Shown here: positions 34,366-43,740 of the stretch, piece after piece
Layout of the letters: every line of letters starts with the position of its first letter
How positions within the stretch are numbered: the first letter of the stretch is position 1
Assembly: GCF_004295665.1 (NCBI RefSeq)
Contig: NZ_CP034759.1
Location: forward strand, 2,418,001 to 2,482,000
Direction: 5' to 3'
Source: Litorilituus sediminis
GTDB lineage: Bacteria > Pseudomonadota > Gammaproteobacteria > Enterobacterales > Alteromonadaceae
DNA length: 64,000 nt
The notes under the pieces: model-generated
Told to the model about the DNA's origin: nothing
The model's input: the letters and a program-made list of their open reading frames with translations, nothing else
Databases searched by the model: none
Program-made: the position numbers and the translations under genes

Positions 34366-36534
34366 ATGAAGAGAAATGCCATATTATTAACCAGTGTGCT
34401 TGTTACTAGCATATTGGCTGGCTGTACCGGCAACAGCACAGAATCAGCAAACAGTGCGCTTTCTACAGCTAAGCAAAATATCAACATTAGCTACCCAACT
34501 ACTGCCAAAGGTAAGGTTACCGACACTTACTTTGGTACTGAAGTTGCTGACCCGTACCGCTGGTTAGAAGATGATCGCAGTGCAGAAACAGGTGCTTGGG
34601 TAAAAACACAAAATAAAGTGACCTTCGATTATTTAGCACAAATTCCATACCGTGAGCAGCTTAAAGAACGCTTAGGTGAATTATGGAACTATGAAAAAGT
34701 AGGTTCACCTTTTAAAGAAGGTAAATATACATATTTCTATAAAAATGATGGTTTACAAAACCAATACGTTGTTTATCGCCAAAAAGATGGTGGCGAAGCA
34801 GAAGTTTTCTTAGATCCTAATACCTTCAGCGAAGATGGTACCACATCACTTGGTCAATTAAGTTTTTCTAAAGACGGCTCTATTGCTGCCTACTCAATTT
34901 CAGAAGGCGGTAGTGATTGGCGTAAAATTATTATTATTGATGTTGAAACTAAAAAGCAGCTTGAAACACCATTAGTAGACGTTAAATTCTCAGGTATTTC
35001 TTGGTATGGCAACGACGGTTTTTACTACTCTAGCTATGACAAGCCAAAAGGTAGTGAATTATCTGCGAAAACAGATCAACACAAACTTTACTACCATAAG
35101 CTAGGCCAAGCGCAAAAAGATGACCAAGTGATTTTTGGTGCTACAGCTGAAGAAAAACGTCGCTATGTTGGTGGTACAGTGACCCATGATGATCGCTACT
35201 TATTAATTTCAGGCGCGGTGTCAACTTCTGGCAACGATTTATACCTGAAAGACTTAACTAAGCCAAACAGCCCGTTAGTTACTATTACTGATAACTTCGA
35301 TGCCGATACTTATGTACTAGAAAACAAAGGTAGCAAACTGTTTTTAGTTACTAACTTAAATGCACCAAATAAGAAAATTGTTACTGTTGATGCCTCAGCT
35401 CCTGCGGCAAAAAACTGGCAAGACTTTATCCCTGAAACAGAGCATGTACTAACGGCTTCTGTTGGTGGTGGTTACTTCTTTACTGAGTACATGGTTGATG
35501 CTATTTCAAAAACCTATCAGTACGACTATCAAGGTAATAAAGTACGTGAAATTGAATTACCTGGTGTTGGTAGTGCCAGCTCATTAGAAGGTAAACAAGA
35601 CGACAAAACCTTATATTACTCATTCAGTAACTATAAAACGCCAGGTACTATTTACAGCTTCGATACCAAAAACGGTAAGAGTGAAGTTTATAGCAAATCT
35701 GGCGCTAAATTCGATAGTAATGCCTTTGAATCTAAGCAAGTTTTCTACACCTCAAAAGATGGTACTAAGGTACCTATGATCATTACCCATAAAGAGGGCT
35801 TAAAACTTAACGGCAAAAACCCAACCATTTTATATGGTTACGGTGGCTTCAACATTAGCTTAACACCAAGATTTAGCGTTACTCGCGCAGTATGGTTAGA
35901 GCAAGGTGGTATCTACGCGGTTGCTAACTTACGTGGCGGTGGTGAATACGGTAAAGAATGGCACAAAGCGGGTACTCAGCTACAAAAGCAAAATGTTTTT
36001 GATGACTTTATTGCCGCAGGTGAATACTTAATCGAGCAAAACTATACTTCAAGTGATTACTTAGCCATTAACGGTGGCTCAAATGGTGGCTTATTAGTTG
36101 GCGCAGTGATGACACAACGTCCTGACTTAGTACAAGTAGCCTTACCAGCGGTGGGTGTATTAGATATGCTACGCTATCACACCTTTACTGCAGGTGCAGG
36201 TTGGGCGTACGACTATGGTACTGCTGAACAAAGTGAAGAAATGTTTAACTACCTTAAAGGTTATTCTCCTGTACATAATGTAAAAGCGGGCGTTAGCTAC
36301 CCTGCAACTATGGTAACTACAGGTGATCACGATGATCGCGTTGTACCAGCGCATTCATTTAAATTCGCCGCTGAACTACAAGCGAAACAAGCAGGCAACG
36401 CGCCTACTTTAATCCGTATTGAAACCAATGCTGGCCACGGTGCTGGTACACCAGTATCTAAAACCATTGAACAATACGCTGATATTTACGCCTTTACCTT
36501 ATTTAACATGGGCTTTACCTCCCTGCCAAAATAA
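34366..36534 (+). CDS. Prolyl oligopeptidase (S9A family), lipoprotein
   Basis: Cleaves short peptides after proline. 722 residues. A lipoprotein signal ends SILAGC with Cys20. The propeller spans about 80-440, and the catalytic domain follows with the nucleophile Ser572 in GGSNGGLL, acidic residue near 656 in GDHDDRVVP and His691 in NAGHGAG. All three are present. The N-terminal [10 protein letters not shown] is typical. Membrane anchoring would put it in the periplasm or outer membrane for peptide use. A hairpin region follows the stop. Confidence 0.95.
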   Translation: MKRNAILLTSVLVTSILAGCTGNSTESANSALSTAKQNINISYPTTAKGKVTDTYFGTEVADPYRWLEDDRSAETGAWVKTQNKVTFDYLAQIPYREQLKERLGELWNYEKVGSPFKEGKYTYFYKNDGLQNQYVVYRQKDGGEAEVFLDPNTFSEDGTTSLGQLSFSKDGSIAAYSISEGGSDWRKIIIIDVETKKQLETPLVDVKFSGISWYGNDGFYYSSYDKPKGSELSAKTDQHKLYYHKLGQAQKDDQVIFGATAEEKRRYVGGTVTHDDRYLLISGAVSTSGNDLYLKDLTKPNSPLVTITDNFDADTYVLENKGSKLFLVTNLNAPNKKIVTVDASAPAAKNWQDFIPETEHVLTASVGGGYFFTEYMVDAISKTYQYDYQGNKVREIELPGVGSASSLEGKQDDKTLYYSFSNYKTPGTIYSFDTKNGKSEVYSKSGAKFDSNAFESKQVFYTSKDGTKVPMIITHKEGLKLNGKNPTILYGYGGFNISLTPRFSVTRAVWLEQGGIYAVANLRGGGEYGKEWHKAGTQLQKQNVFDDFIAAGEYLIEQNYTSSDYLAINGGSNGGLLVGAVMTQRPDLVQVALPAVGVLDMLRYHTFTAGAGWAYDYGTAEQSEEMFNYLKGYSPVHNVKAGVSYPATMVTTGDHDDRVVPAHSFKFAAELQAKQAGNAPTLIRIETNAGHGAGTPVSKTIEQYADIYAFTLFNMGFTSLPK

Positions 36535-36570
36535 GCGTAACCACAAAGAGATCAGCTAAAAGAAAAAATG

Positions 36571-36584
36571 CTGATCTTGATCAA
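36571..36584. promoter_or_regulatory. FNR-like site upstream of the Cys-rich microprotein
   Basis: CTGAT-CTTG-ATCAA matches TTGAT-N4-ATCAA at 9 of 10 positions, about 75 bases before the microprotein start. It lies between two hairpins, so it may be coincidental. Confidence 0.35.
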
Positions 36585-36610
36585 GTACCTGACTAAATTA
36601 GTCAGGTACT
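36584..36610. terminator. Strong palindrome after the prolyl oligopeptidase gene
   Basis: AGTACCTGACTAA and its perfect reverse complement flank one A, giving an 11-bp or longer hairpin 50 bases past the stop. A second 7-bp hairpin (36550-36556 with 36570-36576) lies just upstream. No T tract follows. Confidence 0.5.
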
Positions 36611-36652
36611 ATAACAACATACCAACTAGCTTATACCTAACAGGAGTCAATT

Positions 36653-36760
36653 ATGGGATGTTGTGGTGGTTGTGGCGGTGAAGGCCACGAAGAGAAAAAA
36701 GAGCAAGAACAAGCGCAAGATAAAGCTGCTGAGCAAGCTGAATCTGCAGATAAAGAGTAA
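36653..36760 (+). CDS. Cys-rich microprotein (35 residues)
   Basis: A short ORF not long enough for usual prediction. It reads MGCCGGCGGEGHEEKKEQ and then a Lys/Glu/Ala/Gln-rich acidic tail to residue 35. Three Cys plus His12 within the first 12 residues suggest a metal or Fe-S site or a redox function. It has a strong AGGAG RBS (36642-36646) six bases before the ATG and a strong rho-independent terminator 99 bases after the stop, so it is a complete unit. No family is recalled for it. The acidic, charged tail suggests a soluble, flexible partner. Confidence 0.65.
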   Translation: MGCCGGCGGEGHEEKKEQEQAQDKAAEQAESADKE

Positions 36761-36858
36761 TTAAAGTTAATTTTATTTGCTTTGTTCCCGTCCGCAGAGG
36801 GAATAAGGTAAATAAAGTTACTTAGCTAACAACTCTAATTTAATGTTTTGCTTTTTAT

Positions 36859-36898
36859 AACCGATTAACTGTTTGCCCTGTTAATCGGTTTTTTTTGT
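36859..36898 (+). terminator. Rho-independent terminator after the microprotein
   Basis: An 11-bp stem (36859-36869 with 36880-36890) with a 10-base loop is followed by TTTTTTG. Confidence 0.93.
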
Positions 36899-36973
36899 TT
36901 ATAATTCCTTATCTTAGCATTAGTTTTTGTCTATACTCGAGGTAAGCTAACAAGAAAAGGACTATTCGATACC

Positions 36974-37021
36974 ATGAAACCTAGCGCGCATCTAACCGCT
37001 TTAACTCTAGCCCCTCACTAA
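36974..37021 (+). CDS. Possible 15-residue leader peptide
   Basis: ATG at 36974 to TAA at 37021 encodes MKPSAHLTALTLAPH. The stop is one base before the ATG of the next gene, which has no RBS of its own. A purine-rich AAAAGG lies about 14 bases upstream of the leader start. Translational coupling through this leader is inferred. Confidence 0.35.
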   Translation: MKPSAHLTALTLAPH

Positions 37022-37022
37022 T

Positions 37023-37388
37023 ATGACTACTCATCGAGTTTCATTCGCACAAATAAAAGCGCTAACGACTACACTTGGCGAAATTATTGTTGATCAAGGG
37101 GTAGATATTGATATCGACATGGTAAGGGAAATTCATCAAGCGTTGACAGAGATATTCCCGCAATCATTTTCATTGCTCATCAATAAAAAGAACTCTTATT
37201 CCACTCAGTTAGACGCACTGATTTTATTTGGTCAACTAGAAACAATTAACAAAATTGCCGTTTTCGCGCCTAATAGCTTAGCAAAATTAAGCGCAGACTT
37301 TGCCGCCACTATTCCAAGTTCAGCAGAGCTAGATATAGAAGTATTCACTGATAAAAACGATGCACTAGCCTGGCTTAAACAAAATTAA
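37023..37388 (+). CDS. STAS-like (SpoIIAA-type) cytoplasmic protein
   Basis: 121 residues with no signal. The pattern of a small alpha/beta domain ending VFTDKNDALAWLKQ matches the end of SpoIIAA-like/STAS proteins, in which the helix DALAWL closes the domain. The specific function is unknown. The ATG lacks a visible RBS but follows a possible leader peptide by one base. It converges with the regulator gene, with stops overlapping by 4 bases. Confidence 0.55.
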   Translation: MTTHRVSFAQIKALTTTLGEIIVDQGVDIDIDMVREIHQALTEIFPQSFSLLINKKNSYSTQLDALILFGQLETINKIAVFAPNSLAKLSADFAATIPSSAELDIEVFTDKNDALAWLKQN

Positions 37389-39451
37389 TATAACTCGACC
37401 AACTCCTTACTAAAGCGATTCATATAAGTAATAAGCACCTTATCCCCTTGTACTGAGCTAACATATCTGGCATTGCTGGCAAGTTGAGCTAACACAGTAA
37501 ATTGATGATTTTTTAGATCGTATCGCCACAGCTGCTGCTGTTTATTGATACCGTAAAGCATATTATCTTGTCTGGTCATGATTGGCCGCTCTAGCTGCTC
37601 TGCCAATTTTGTTAATTGGCGCGAATCTCGCCCTACTAACCAGACTTTGTCATTAGCAGCTAAATAGACTAAATCGCCATCTGGCAATATATTTGCCCAC
37701 ACAACCGAATCTACATCGTGTTTTTGCAAAGTTAAGCTACGCAAATCTAACAGCATAAGCGTTTCTTCCCCTTGTACTATCGCCTTAACCAATAGCTTAT
37801 CCTTGCTTGGCCACTGCAATATATCGGTCACTAAATACTCTGTTGCGATCGATTCTACTTGCTTATCTAGTGAAATAAGCTGGACTTGATTATCCGCTAT
37901 TGCGGCCAACTTAGCCCCTGAGGGAGACCAAACAACAGCTTTAGTTTGTACACCATGCTCAAATTGACTCAGTTGAGTTACTTCTCCATCAGCCATTCGC
38001 CATAACTGGCGTATACCCGAGCGTTTGGAACTAAAAGCAATCATATTGGCATTGCCTTGGAAGCTGGCCATCTCATCACTTACATTTGAGCGAGCAATAA
38101 CCTCTTGCTTGCTGATTGACATGGGCAATTCCTGCTGCGCTTGTTCAGTTAAGCGCACTAAACCAATATCTGTATCTGCCATCACTTCAGTAGCAAGCAT
38201 CTTTTGCTGAAAAGGGTGAAAGCTTGGTTGATCTAAACCATGACGCTGCGCAACTGTAATGGCCTGCAATCGGCCATCAGGCCATAGTTGAAATAACCTT
38301 TGGTTAATAATAGTCACGAAAAAATCCCCAGAAGCATGAAATGCTATCGGCAATTTTTTATAAATAGTCGCGCCTGTCGGCAAGTTAATCGCGTAAGAAG
38401 ATAGCACTTGCCCTTGCTTACTAAGCAGCTTAATACTGTGACGATTCGTTGCTGATATCGTTAATAAGGCAAACTGCTCACGTTCAGTAGAATAAGCATA
38501 GCTATAAATATAATCTTGGTTAGCTTGATAAAGCCTTTGCAAGTCATCATTATCAAGCTCATAAGTGTACAAGATCATATTGTCATCAACATCAGCGCGC
38601 AAAAAGCTAATAACACTGTCAGACAACCACTGCGGCGCCTCGCTATATCGATCATTACAATCCAGTAGCTGCGTTGTCTGCTGTGGCTGAGCTAAAGCGC
38701 CTTTAAATTCTACACTGTTAATCGACCAGCAATGATGGGATGCTTGCTCTTTCTCTGGACAAGCATTTCGCTCAGTAAATACCAGTTTACTACCGTCTGG
38801 CGACCAACTAGGTTGGCCATATACGCCACTTTTCTCAAGCAATTTAAACTCTTTTTGCTGAGCCAAATCTTTTGCCCACAATTCACTGTAGCAGGCATCA
38901 ATATTACGTAAGAAGGCGACAAAATTTCCATCTGGAGAATAACGGCCATAAGCTTCATTGGCATCGCTACTAGTAATAGCACTCACGGTTGAAAAGACTA
39001 ACTTATCCGTTTGTTGCTCATTGCCATCTTGCCACGTAGCTAACAAGATCAGCCCGACAGCAAACAGAATAAAAGCGAGCGATAGGAACACAGTTTTTTT
39101 GGTGCTAATAAAGCGCTTACTCTTAGTAGAGTCCACTTCACAACAAGCTGGCTCTAAACTATAGCCTTGCTTAGCATGAGTTTTAATGACTCGTTGCTGC
39201 TTGCTATCGTCGGCAAATGCTTTTCGCAATTGCAAAATACAACGCTGCAAAGTATTAGCTGTCACTATAGTATCAGGCCACACCGCTTGCATTAAATTGT
39301 CAAAGCTAACAACTTCCCCTTGGTGCTTTATTAGTATTTCTAATACCGCTATGGCTTTAGGAGGCAAAGCAATACAGCTTCCCGCTTTACAAATTTGATT
39401 GCGGGTAATATCAATAGAATAGTCTTCAAGACGATATTGTCTTTTTTTCAT
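37385..39451 (-). CDS. CadC-like membrane transcription regulator with beta-propeller sensor
   Basis: About 688 residues. An N-terminal winged HTH of the OmpR type (about 1-95; ALPPKAIAVLEILIKHQGEVVSF, then TANTLQRCILQLRKAF) binds DNA. One membrane helix (about 120-140; FLSLAFILFAVGLILLATW) follows. The periplasmic part is a WD40/TolB-like propeller with repeats such as GQPSWSPDGSKLVF and SPSGAKLAA. The sensor ligand is unknown. It is divergent from a secreted esterase 91 bp away, a plausible target. The start is uncertain between ATG 39451 and a TTG at 39475; neither has a clear RBS. Confidence 0.85.
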   Translation of the reverse strand: MKKRQYRLEDYSIDITRNQICKAGSCIALPPKAIAVLEILIKHQGEVVSFDNLMQAVWPDTIVTANTLQRCILQLRKAFADDSKQQRVIKTHAKQGYSLEPACCEVDSTKSKRFISTKKTVFLSLAFILFAVGLILLATWQDGNEQQTDKLVFSTVSAITSSDANEAYGRYSPDGNFVAFLRNIDACYSELWAKDLAQQKEFKLLEKSGVYGQPSWSPDGSKLVFTERNACPEKEQASHHCWSINSVEFKGALAQPQQTTQLLDCNDRYSEAPQWLSDSVISFLRADVDDNMILYTYELDNDDLQRLYQANQDYIYSYAYSTEREQFALLTISATNRHSIKLLSKQGQVLSSYAINLPTGATIYKKLPIAFHASGDFFVTIINQRLFQLWPDGRLQAITVAQRHGLDQPSFHPFQQKMLATEVMADTDIGLVRLTEQAQQELPMSISKQEVIARSNVSDEMASFQGNANMIAFSSKRSGIRQLWRMADGEVTQLSQFEHGVQTKAVVWSPSGAKLAAIADNQVQLISLDKQVESIATEYLVTDILQWPSKDKLLVKAIVQGEETLMLLDLRSLTLQKHDVDSVVWANILPDGDLVYLAANDKVWLVGRDSRQLTKLAEQLERPIMTRQDNMLYGINKQQQLWRYDLKNHQFTVLAQLASNARYVSSVQGDKVLITYMNRFSKELVELY

Positions 39452-39566
39452 ACAGAAAATGCGTTTATCAGGCAAAAGTCAGTGAAAAATCAGCCTAATT
39501 CAGTGTTTTCAAAGGCAGGTTTTCATTATCCTAGCACACTTAAACCAACAAATTGAAGGAAGTTAA

Positions 39567-40772
39567 ATGTTGATTCAAATCCTAAAATTAATACTGATAA
39601 TGCTGTTAGTTCATTGCCAATTTGCCAGTGCAAACACGAAAGAGCACTATATTGTCGGAGATAAAATCACCTTGCAATCAAAGGTATTAAATGAAGCTAG
39701 AGAATTATTTATTTACACACCTGAAGATTATTCTGCACAAAATAGCTATCCAGTCATCTATGTTTTAGACGGTGAATATTACTTTATCTCTACGCTAGGT
39801 ATAGTAAACGCACTAACTGCCACCAAGAAAATTCCAGACGCCATTGTCGTAGCAATAAAAACCAGCATACGGGTACGAGACTTTTTACCGCCTATCGATG
39901 ATAAACCCTTAAGCCCGCAACAGGAATGGATTCAGAAAAAGTTCCCTCGCTTTGGTGGCACGAATAAATTCCGTCAATTCTTACAACAAGAACTTTTCCC
40001 GTATATTGATAAGCACTATGCAACACAACCGAATAAAACCCTTATTGGTCATTCTAATGGCGGGGTTTTTGTCTTAGATACCCTATTAAAGCAGCCTAAA
40101 CTATTTACCAACTACCTTGCCATTAGTCCTGCGCCTTGGTGGGGAGATCAGCAGATAGATAGCCTTTTTACTCAAGCAATTAAATCTTCGCCAGCGGTAA
40201 ATTTATACTTAAGCATAGCCGATGAAGGCAACAAGTTTTACGCGCATAGTCAACGAATTGCCGCTAACCTAGCTAGCACTCACTCTAAACAATTGAACTG
40301 GCAGTATCTGCACTTTGCTGAGGAAGATCATCAAAGCACTATTTATCCTTCGATCTACCAAGGACTAAGTAAATTATTTGCTGATTTTTACTATCAAGAT
40401 ATTCAAGCCGTCGGCCAATTGGGTGAGCTTGATGACGTAATTAACTACTATCAAACACTGTCGACACGATATAACTACAATATAAAAATACCCACTTCCG
40501 TATTGTCAGAGTTGGCTAATGTACAATTAGATCACAACAGAAATGACCAAGCATTTGTAACTCTTAACTATTTTATTGAGCAATACCCTAACACGGCTTA
40601 TGCCCATCAAAGTTTAGCTTTTGCTTATATGCGTACCCAGCAGTTTAGTCTTGCCAAAACTAGCTTTGAAAAAGCCTTAGCTATTCTCAGCCAACAAGAC
40701 GACGTGAGTTATACTGTGATAGATTTTGTAAAAGATATGATTGCGCAAGCAGACAGTAAAATAACGAAATAA
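39567..40772 (+). CDS. Secreted esterase with C-terminal TPR-like repeats
   Basis: 401 residues. Signal peptide about 1-22. The hydrolase domain (about 25-275) is of the esterase D/BesA type used on siderophore or acyl esters: YPVIYVLDGEYYF, then nucleophile Ser163 in GHSNGGVF; DEGNKFYAHS and EEDHQS would supply the Asp and His. The C-terminal 110 residues contain tetratricopeptide-like helices (AYAHQSLAFAYMRTQQFSLAKTSFEKAL). It is divergent from the CadC-like regulator, which may control it. A strong terminator follows. Confidence 0.85.
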   Translation: MLIQILKLILIMLLVHCQFASANTKEHYIVGDKITLQSKVLNEARELFIYTPEDYSAQNSYPVIYVLDGEYYFISTLGIVNALTATKKIPDAIVVAIKTSIRVRDFLPPIDDKPLSPQQEWIQKKFPRFGGTNKFRQFLQQELFPYIDKHYATQPNKTLIGHSNGGVFVLDTLLKQPKLFTNYLAISPAPWWGDQQIDSLFTQAIKSSPAVNLYLSIADEGNKFYAHSQRIAANLASTHSKQLNWQYLHFAEEDHQSTIYPSIYQGLSKLFADFYYQDIQAVGQLGELDDVINYYQTLSTRYNYNIKIPTSVLSELANVQLDHNRNDQAFVTLNYFIEQYPNTAYAHQSLAFAYMRTQQFSLAKTSFEKALAILSQQDDVSYTVIDFVKDMIAQADSKITK

Positions 40773-40798
40773 CAATTAAGAATTACTAGCCAAGTCTC

Positions 40799-40826
40799 AA
40801 GCAGCTTAACGATTAAGCTGCTTTTT
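40799..40826 (+). terminator. Rho-independent terminator after the esterase gene
   Basis: An 11-bp perfect stem (40799-40809 with 40813-40823) with a 3-base loop CGA is followed by T. The stem also contains the stop codon of the GGDEF fossil on the other strand. Confidence 0.92.
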
Positions 40827-40931
40827 CGCTATTTTGTCTTTATACATATTATCGTCAGCAAGTTTTATCAGATATTCCACCGCTTCACTATTAACCTCAT
40901 TGGTTTGTATCGAGGCATAACCATAGCTAAA
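40806..40931 (-). pseudogene. Fossil of a GGDEF-domain gene (C-terminal end only)
   Basis: Reading the minus strand gives FSYGYASIQTNEVNSEAV followed by EYLIKLADDNMYKDKIAKK, then QLNR and a stop. The pattern S-x-G-x-A and LADDNMYKDK are the last strand and helix of diguanylate cyclase domains (commonly ADxAMYxAK). Everything upstream, including the GGDEF signature, is missing; recQ begins its 3' end 55 bases away. It appears to be the remnant of a deleted gene. The final residues coincide with the esterase terminator. Confidence 0.7.
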
Positions 40932-40985
40932 CAAGCAAGCTAAGCACAAGGGGTTAAGTACAGACTGTCTGCGATTGAACACTAT

Positions 40986-42809
40986 TTATTGATGTTCTTT
41001 AATCAAAGATAAAAATGGCTGACCATAACGGGCTAATTTAATATCACCAATACCGCTTACTCTGAGCATCTGCGCTTCAGTCTGTGGTTTTACTCGAGCC
41101 AATTCAGATAAGGTGGCGTCATTAAAGACAATAAAGGGTGCAATGTCTTCAGCATCGGCAATGGTTTTTCTAAGCTCTCTTAGTTTGACAAATAACGTAC
41201 GATCATAGCCTTTTTGTGGTGCTTTTTGCTGCCAATAACTGGCTTTTTGTAAGCGAGGACTCGCCAGCATTAATGGCTCAGTCGCTTTTAACACTGCACG
41301 CGACGCTTCTGTTAAACACAAACTCGACTGCTGCTCTATATCTTGCTGCAAATAACCTAAATGTATCAGCTGACCAATAATGGCATACCAATAACCGGGA
41401 GTTTTTCCCTTACCTAAGCCAAAAGTAGAAACATTATGATGATCGAGTTGCTTAACTTTTGCCGTTTCTTCACCGCGTAATACCGCAATTACATGATTAA
41501 TATCACCTTGCTGATTAATACGATAAACACAAGATAACACTTTTTGCGCCTCTACTGTCGCATCAAACTGACTTGGTGGATCTAAACAAATATCACAGTT
41601 ACCACAGCCTTTTTTAGTAAATTCGGCAAAATAGTTAAGTACTACCTGACGACGACAAGTTTGTGCGTCAACAAAAGCGCTCATGGCAGCAAAGCGCTGT
41701 AGTTCTACATTGACCCGTTGCGGGTTATCACCATCTGCTATCCGTTTTTTAATACGTTCTATATCTTTATCATCCACCAAAAACAACGCTTCTGCGGGTA
41801 AGCCATCACGCCCTGCTCGGCCTATCTCCTGATAGTAAGACTCCAGCGTTCTTGGCGGCTCATAATGAATAACATAGCGGACATTGGGCTTATTTATTCC
41901 TAAACCAAAAGCAACGGTCGCCACCACCACTTGAATATTATCTTTGGTAAAACCTTCTTGCACTAAACTGCGTATATCGTTTTCTAATCCAGCATGATAA
42001 GCAGCACAGTTAACGCCACTACTTGCTAGAAACTTGGCTAACTTCTCTACTTGCCAGCGGCTATTGCAATAAATAATGCCACTGTCTTCTTTATGTTTAC
42101 CAATATAGCCAAGCAGCTGCTTTTCACCATGGTATTTTTGTGCCAAGGTAAAACGTATATTAGCGCGATCAAAACTGTCTAAATGAATATAAGGGTCACG
42201 CAAGGCTAATTGATTTAAAATATCTTTGCGCGTGGTCACATCAGCTGTTGCTGTTAATGCCATAACTGGCACATAAGGAAAATGCTCTTTTAAGCAGGCA
42301 AGCTTAGTATAGGCGGGCCTAAAGTCATGTCCCCACTGCGAAATACAATGCGCTTCATCAATGGCAAATAAGCTTAAAGGTAACTCAGACAGATTTTGCA
42401 AAAAGTAATAATTCGTTAGCCGCTCAGGCGCTACATAAAGTAGTTTAATTTCACCCTTAGCCATACGGGAAAAAATATCAGTAATTTCAGACTGCTCTAG
42501 AGTCGAATTAATAAATGCCGCTGGAATAGCTTGTCGTGTTAACCCGTCTACCTGATCTTTCATCAAGGCAATTAACGGCGATACCACCACAGTAACCCCA
42601 GGCAATAACACAGCAGGCAATTGGTAGCATAATGATTTACCACCACCGGTTGGCATTAAAACTAACGAGTCACGCCCTTGTAAAAGTTGCGAGATGATCT
42701 CAAATTGCCCAGTACGAAAGCTCTGATAACCAAAGTGATGTTTAAGTGTTTCTAATAGCTGCGCTTGCGTATCAGCGCTATTATTTTCAGTGATTACGGG
42801 ATTAGTCAA
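40986..42809 (-). CDS. recQ: ATP-dependent DNA helicase RecQ
   Basis: 3'-5' helicase in recombination and fork repair. 607 residues, the family length. Walker [12 protein letters not shown] and DEAHC are near residues 57 and 146. [13 protein letters not shown] and GRAGRDG are helicase motifs V and VI. The zinc Cys [11 protein letters not shown] follows, then the RQC region and a C-terminal HRDC domain (about 535-607; [16 protein letters not shown], then [13 protein letters not shown]). Divergent from the YigI-type thioesterase, as seen near recQ in related genomes. Confidence 0.97.
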   Translation of the reverse strand: MTNPVITENNSADTQAQLLETLKHHFGYQSFRTGQFEIISQLLQGRDSLVLMPTGGGKSLCYQLPAVLLPGVTVVVSPLIALMKDQVDGLTRQAIPAAFINSTLEQSEITDIFSRMAKGEIKLLYVAPERLTNYYFLQNLSELPLSLFAIDEAHCISQWGHDFRPAYTKLACLKEHFPYVPVMALTATADVTTRKDILNQLALRDPYIHLDSFDRANIRFTLAQKYHGEKQLLGYIGKHKEDSGIIYCNSRWQVEKLAKFLASSGVNCAAYHAGLENDIRSLVQEGFTKDNIQVVVATVAFGLGINKPNVRYVIHYEPPRTLESYYQEIGRAGRDGLPAEALFLVDDKDIERIKKRIADGDNPQRVNVELQRFAAMSAFVDAQTCRRQVVLNYFAEFTKKGCGNCDICLDPPSQFDATVEAQKVLSCVYRINQQGDINHVIAVLRGEETAKVKQLDHHNVSTFGLGKGKTPGYWYAIIGQLIHLGYLQQDIEQQSSLCLTEASRAVLKATEPLMLASPRLQKASYWQQKAPQKGYDRTLFVKLRELRKTIADAEDIAPFIVFNDATLSELARVKPQTEAQMLRVSGIGDIKLARYGQPFLSLIKEHQ

Positions 42810-42949
42810 AAGAGATCATTGGTTTTCAGACATGGTTACTGTCATTTTACCTCAGCCTTAAGGTATACAGCCAGTATTAAAATGCTTGTCTTGCGATAAA
42901 TTCATGCTAGTCTGAATCAACAACACATCTGACCAGATAGAGTAAGCCT

Positions 42950-43405
42950 ATGCAACAAGACCAAGTGCACCAACAGATCATTGATTTTTGGAATAACAAT
43001 ATGCCCTTTAATCAATTGCTTGGCTTCAAGCTAACCCGCTTTGATGCACAATCATCTGAAATACGTTTTGCTTGGCAAGATAAATTAATTGGTAACCCTA
43101 TTCATAAAATACTACATGGTGGCGTAACCGCATCGGCACTGGATTTAGCAGGAGGCACAGTAGCGGCTGCCAATATCATAGAGCAGCTTGATGAAATCAC
43201 GCCACAAACAATCGCCTCAAGCTTAGGCAAGCTCAGTACCATTGACTTGCGCACCGATTATCTCAGACCCGGTCGCGGTGAACACTTTATTGCCACCGCG
43301 CATATTATACGTAGTGGCAGCAAAGTCGCGGTTGCCCGTATGGAGTTACACAATGAGGAAGGCGAACATATCGCCTTTGGCACAGGCACCTATATGGTGG
43401 GGTAA
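42950..43405 (+). CDS. yigI: YigI-type thioesterase
   Basis: Hot-dog-fold acyl-CoA thioesterase of 151 residues. HGGVTASALDLAGG near residue 57 is the PaaI-type active-site helix, and SKVAVARMELHNEEG closes the sheet. The Asp/Gly pair after HGG is conserved. E. coli yigI is also next to recQ, and this context supports the assignment. It is probably not in an operon; a terminator follows. Confidence 0.88.
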   Translation: MQQDQVHQQIIDFWNNNMPFNQLLGFKLTRFDAQSSEIRFAWQDKLIGNPIHKILHGGVTASALDLAGGTVAAANIIEQLDEITPQTIASSLGKLSTIDLRTDYLRPGRGEHFIATAHIIRSGSKVAVARMELHNEEGEHIAFGTGTYMVG

Positions 43406-43740
43406 TAACAAAAAATTCCATCTAAAAGTTTTTATTTTCTACTGTCAAAAAACTCATTAACAGCCTGTTTAAACTGATTGATTTTTAAACAGTTTATTTT
43501 AGTTACATTTGAACACAAAATTGCTACCTATTCTTAACCTTCAAGAATCATCCTGATAACACCTATTTGATTTGTGTCAGAACTTTGTTGATTTAACAAA
43601 TATTTAAACTACATTTAATACAGAATAACTACACTTTATAACCTTTTCGTATACAATATGCGCCGCTTTATTTTCGAATGTAAAGCAGTATTGGTTTTTA
43701 ACCTTGGCATGAAATATGCCATCTATATGAGAGTAACATA
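43406..43740. other. 335-bp intergenic region before the porin operon
   Basis: No ORF. It holds the YigI-side terminator and the leader of the porin. I looked for Pho-box-like direct repeats, since a PstS-like gene follows, and saw none clear. Confidence 0.5.
43465..43500 (+). terminator. Terminator downstream of yigI
   Basis: CTGTTTAAA (43465-43473) pairs with TTTAAACAG (43484-43492) and is followed by TTTATTTT. Confidence 0.75.
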
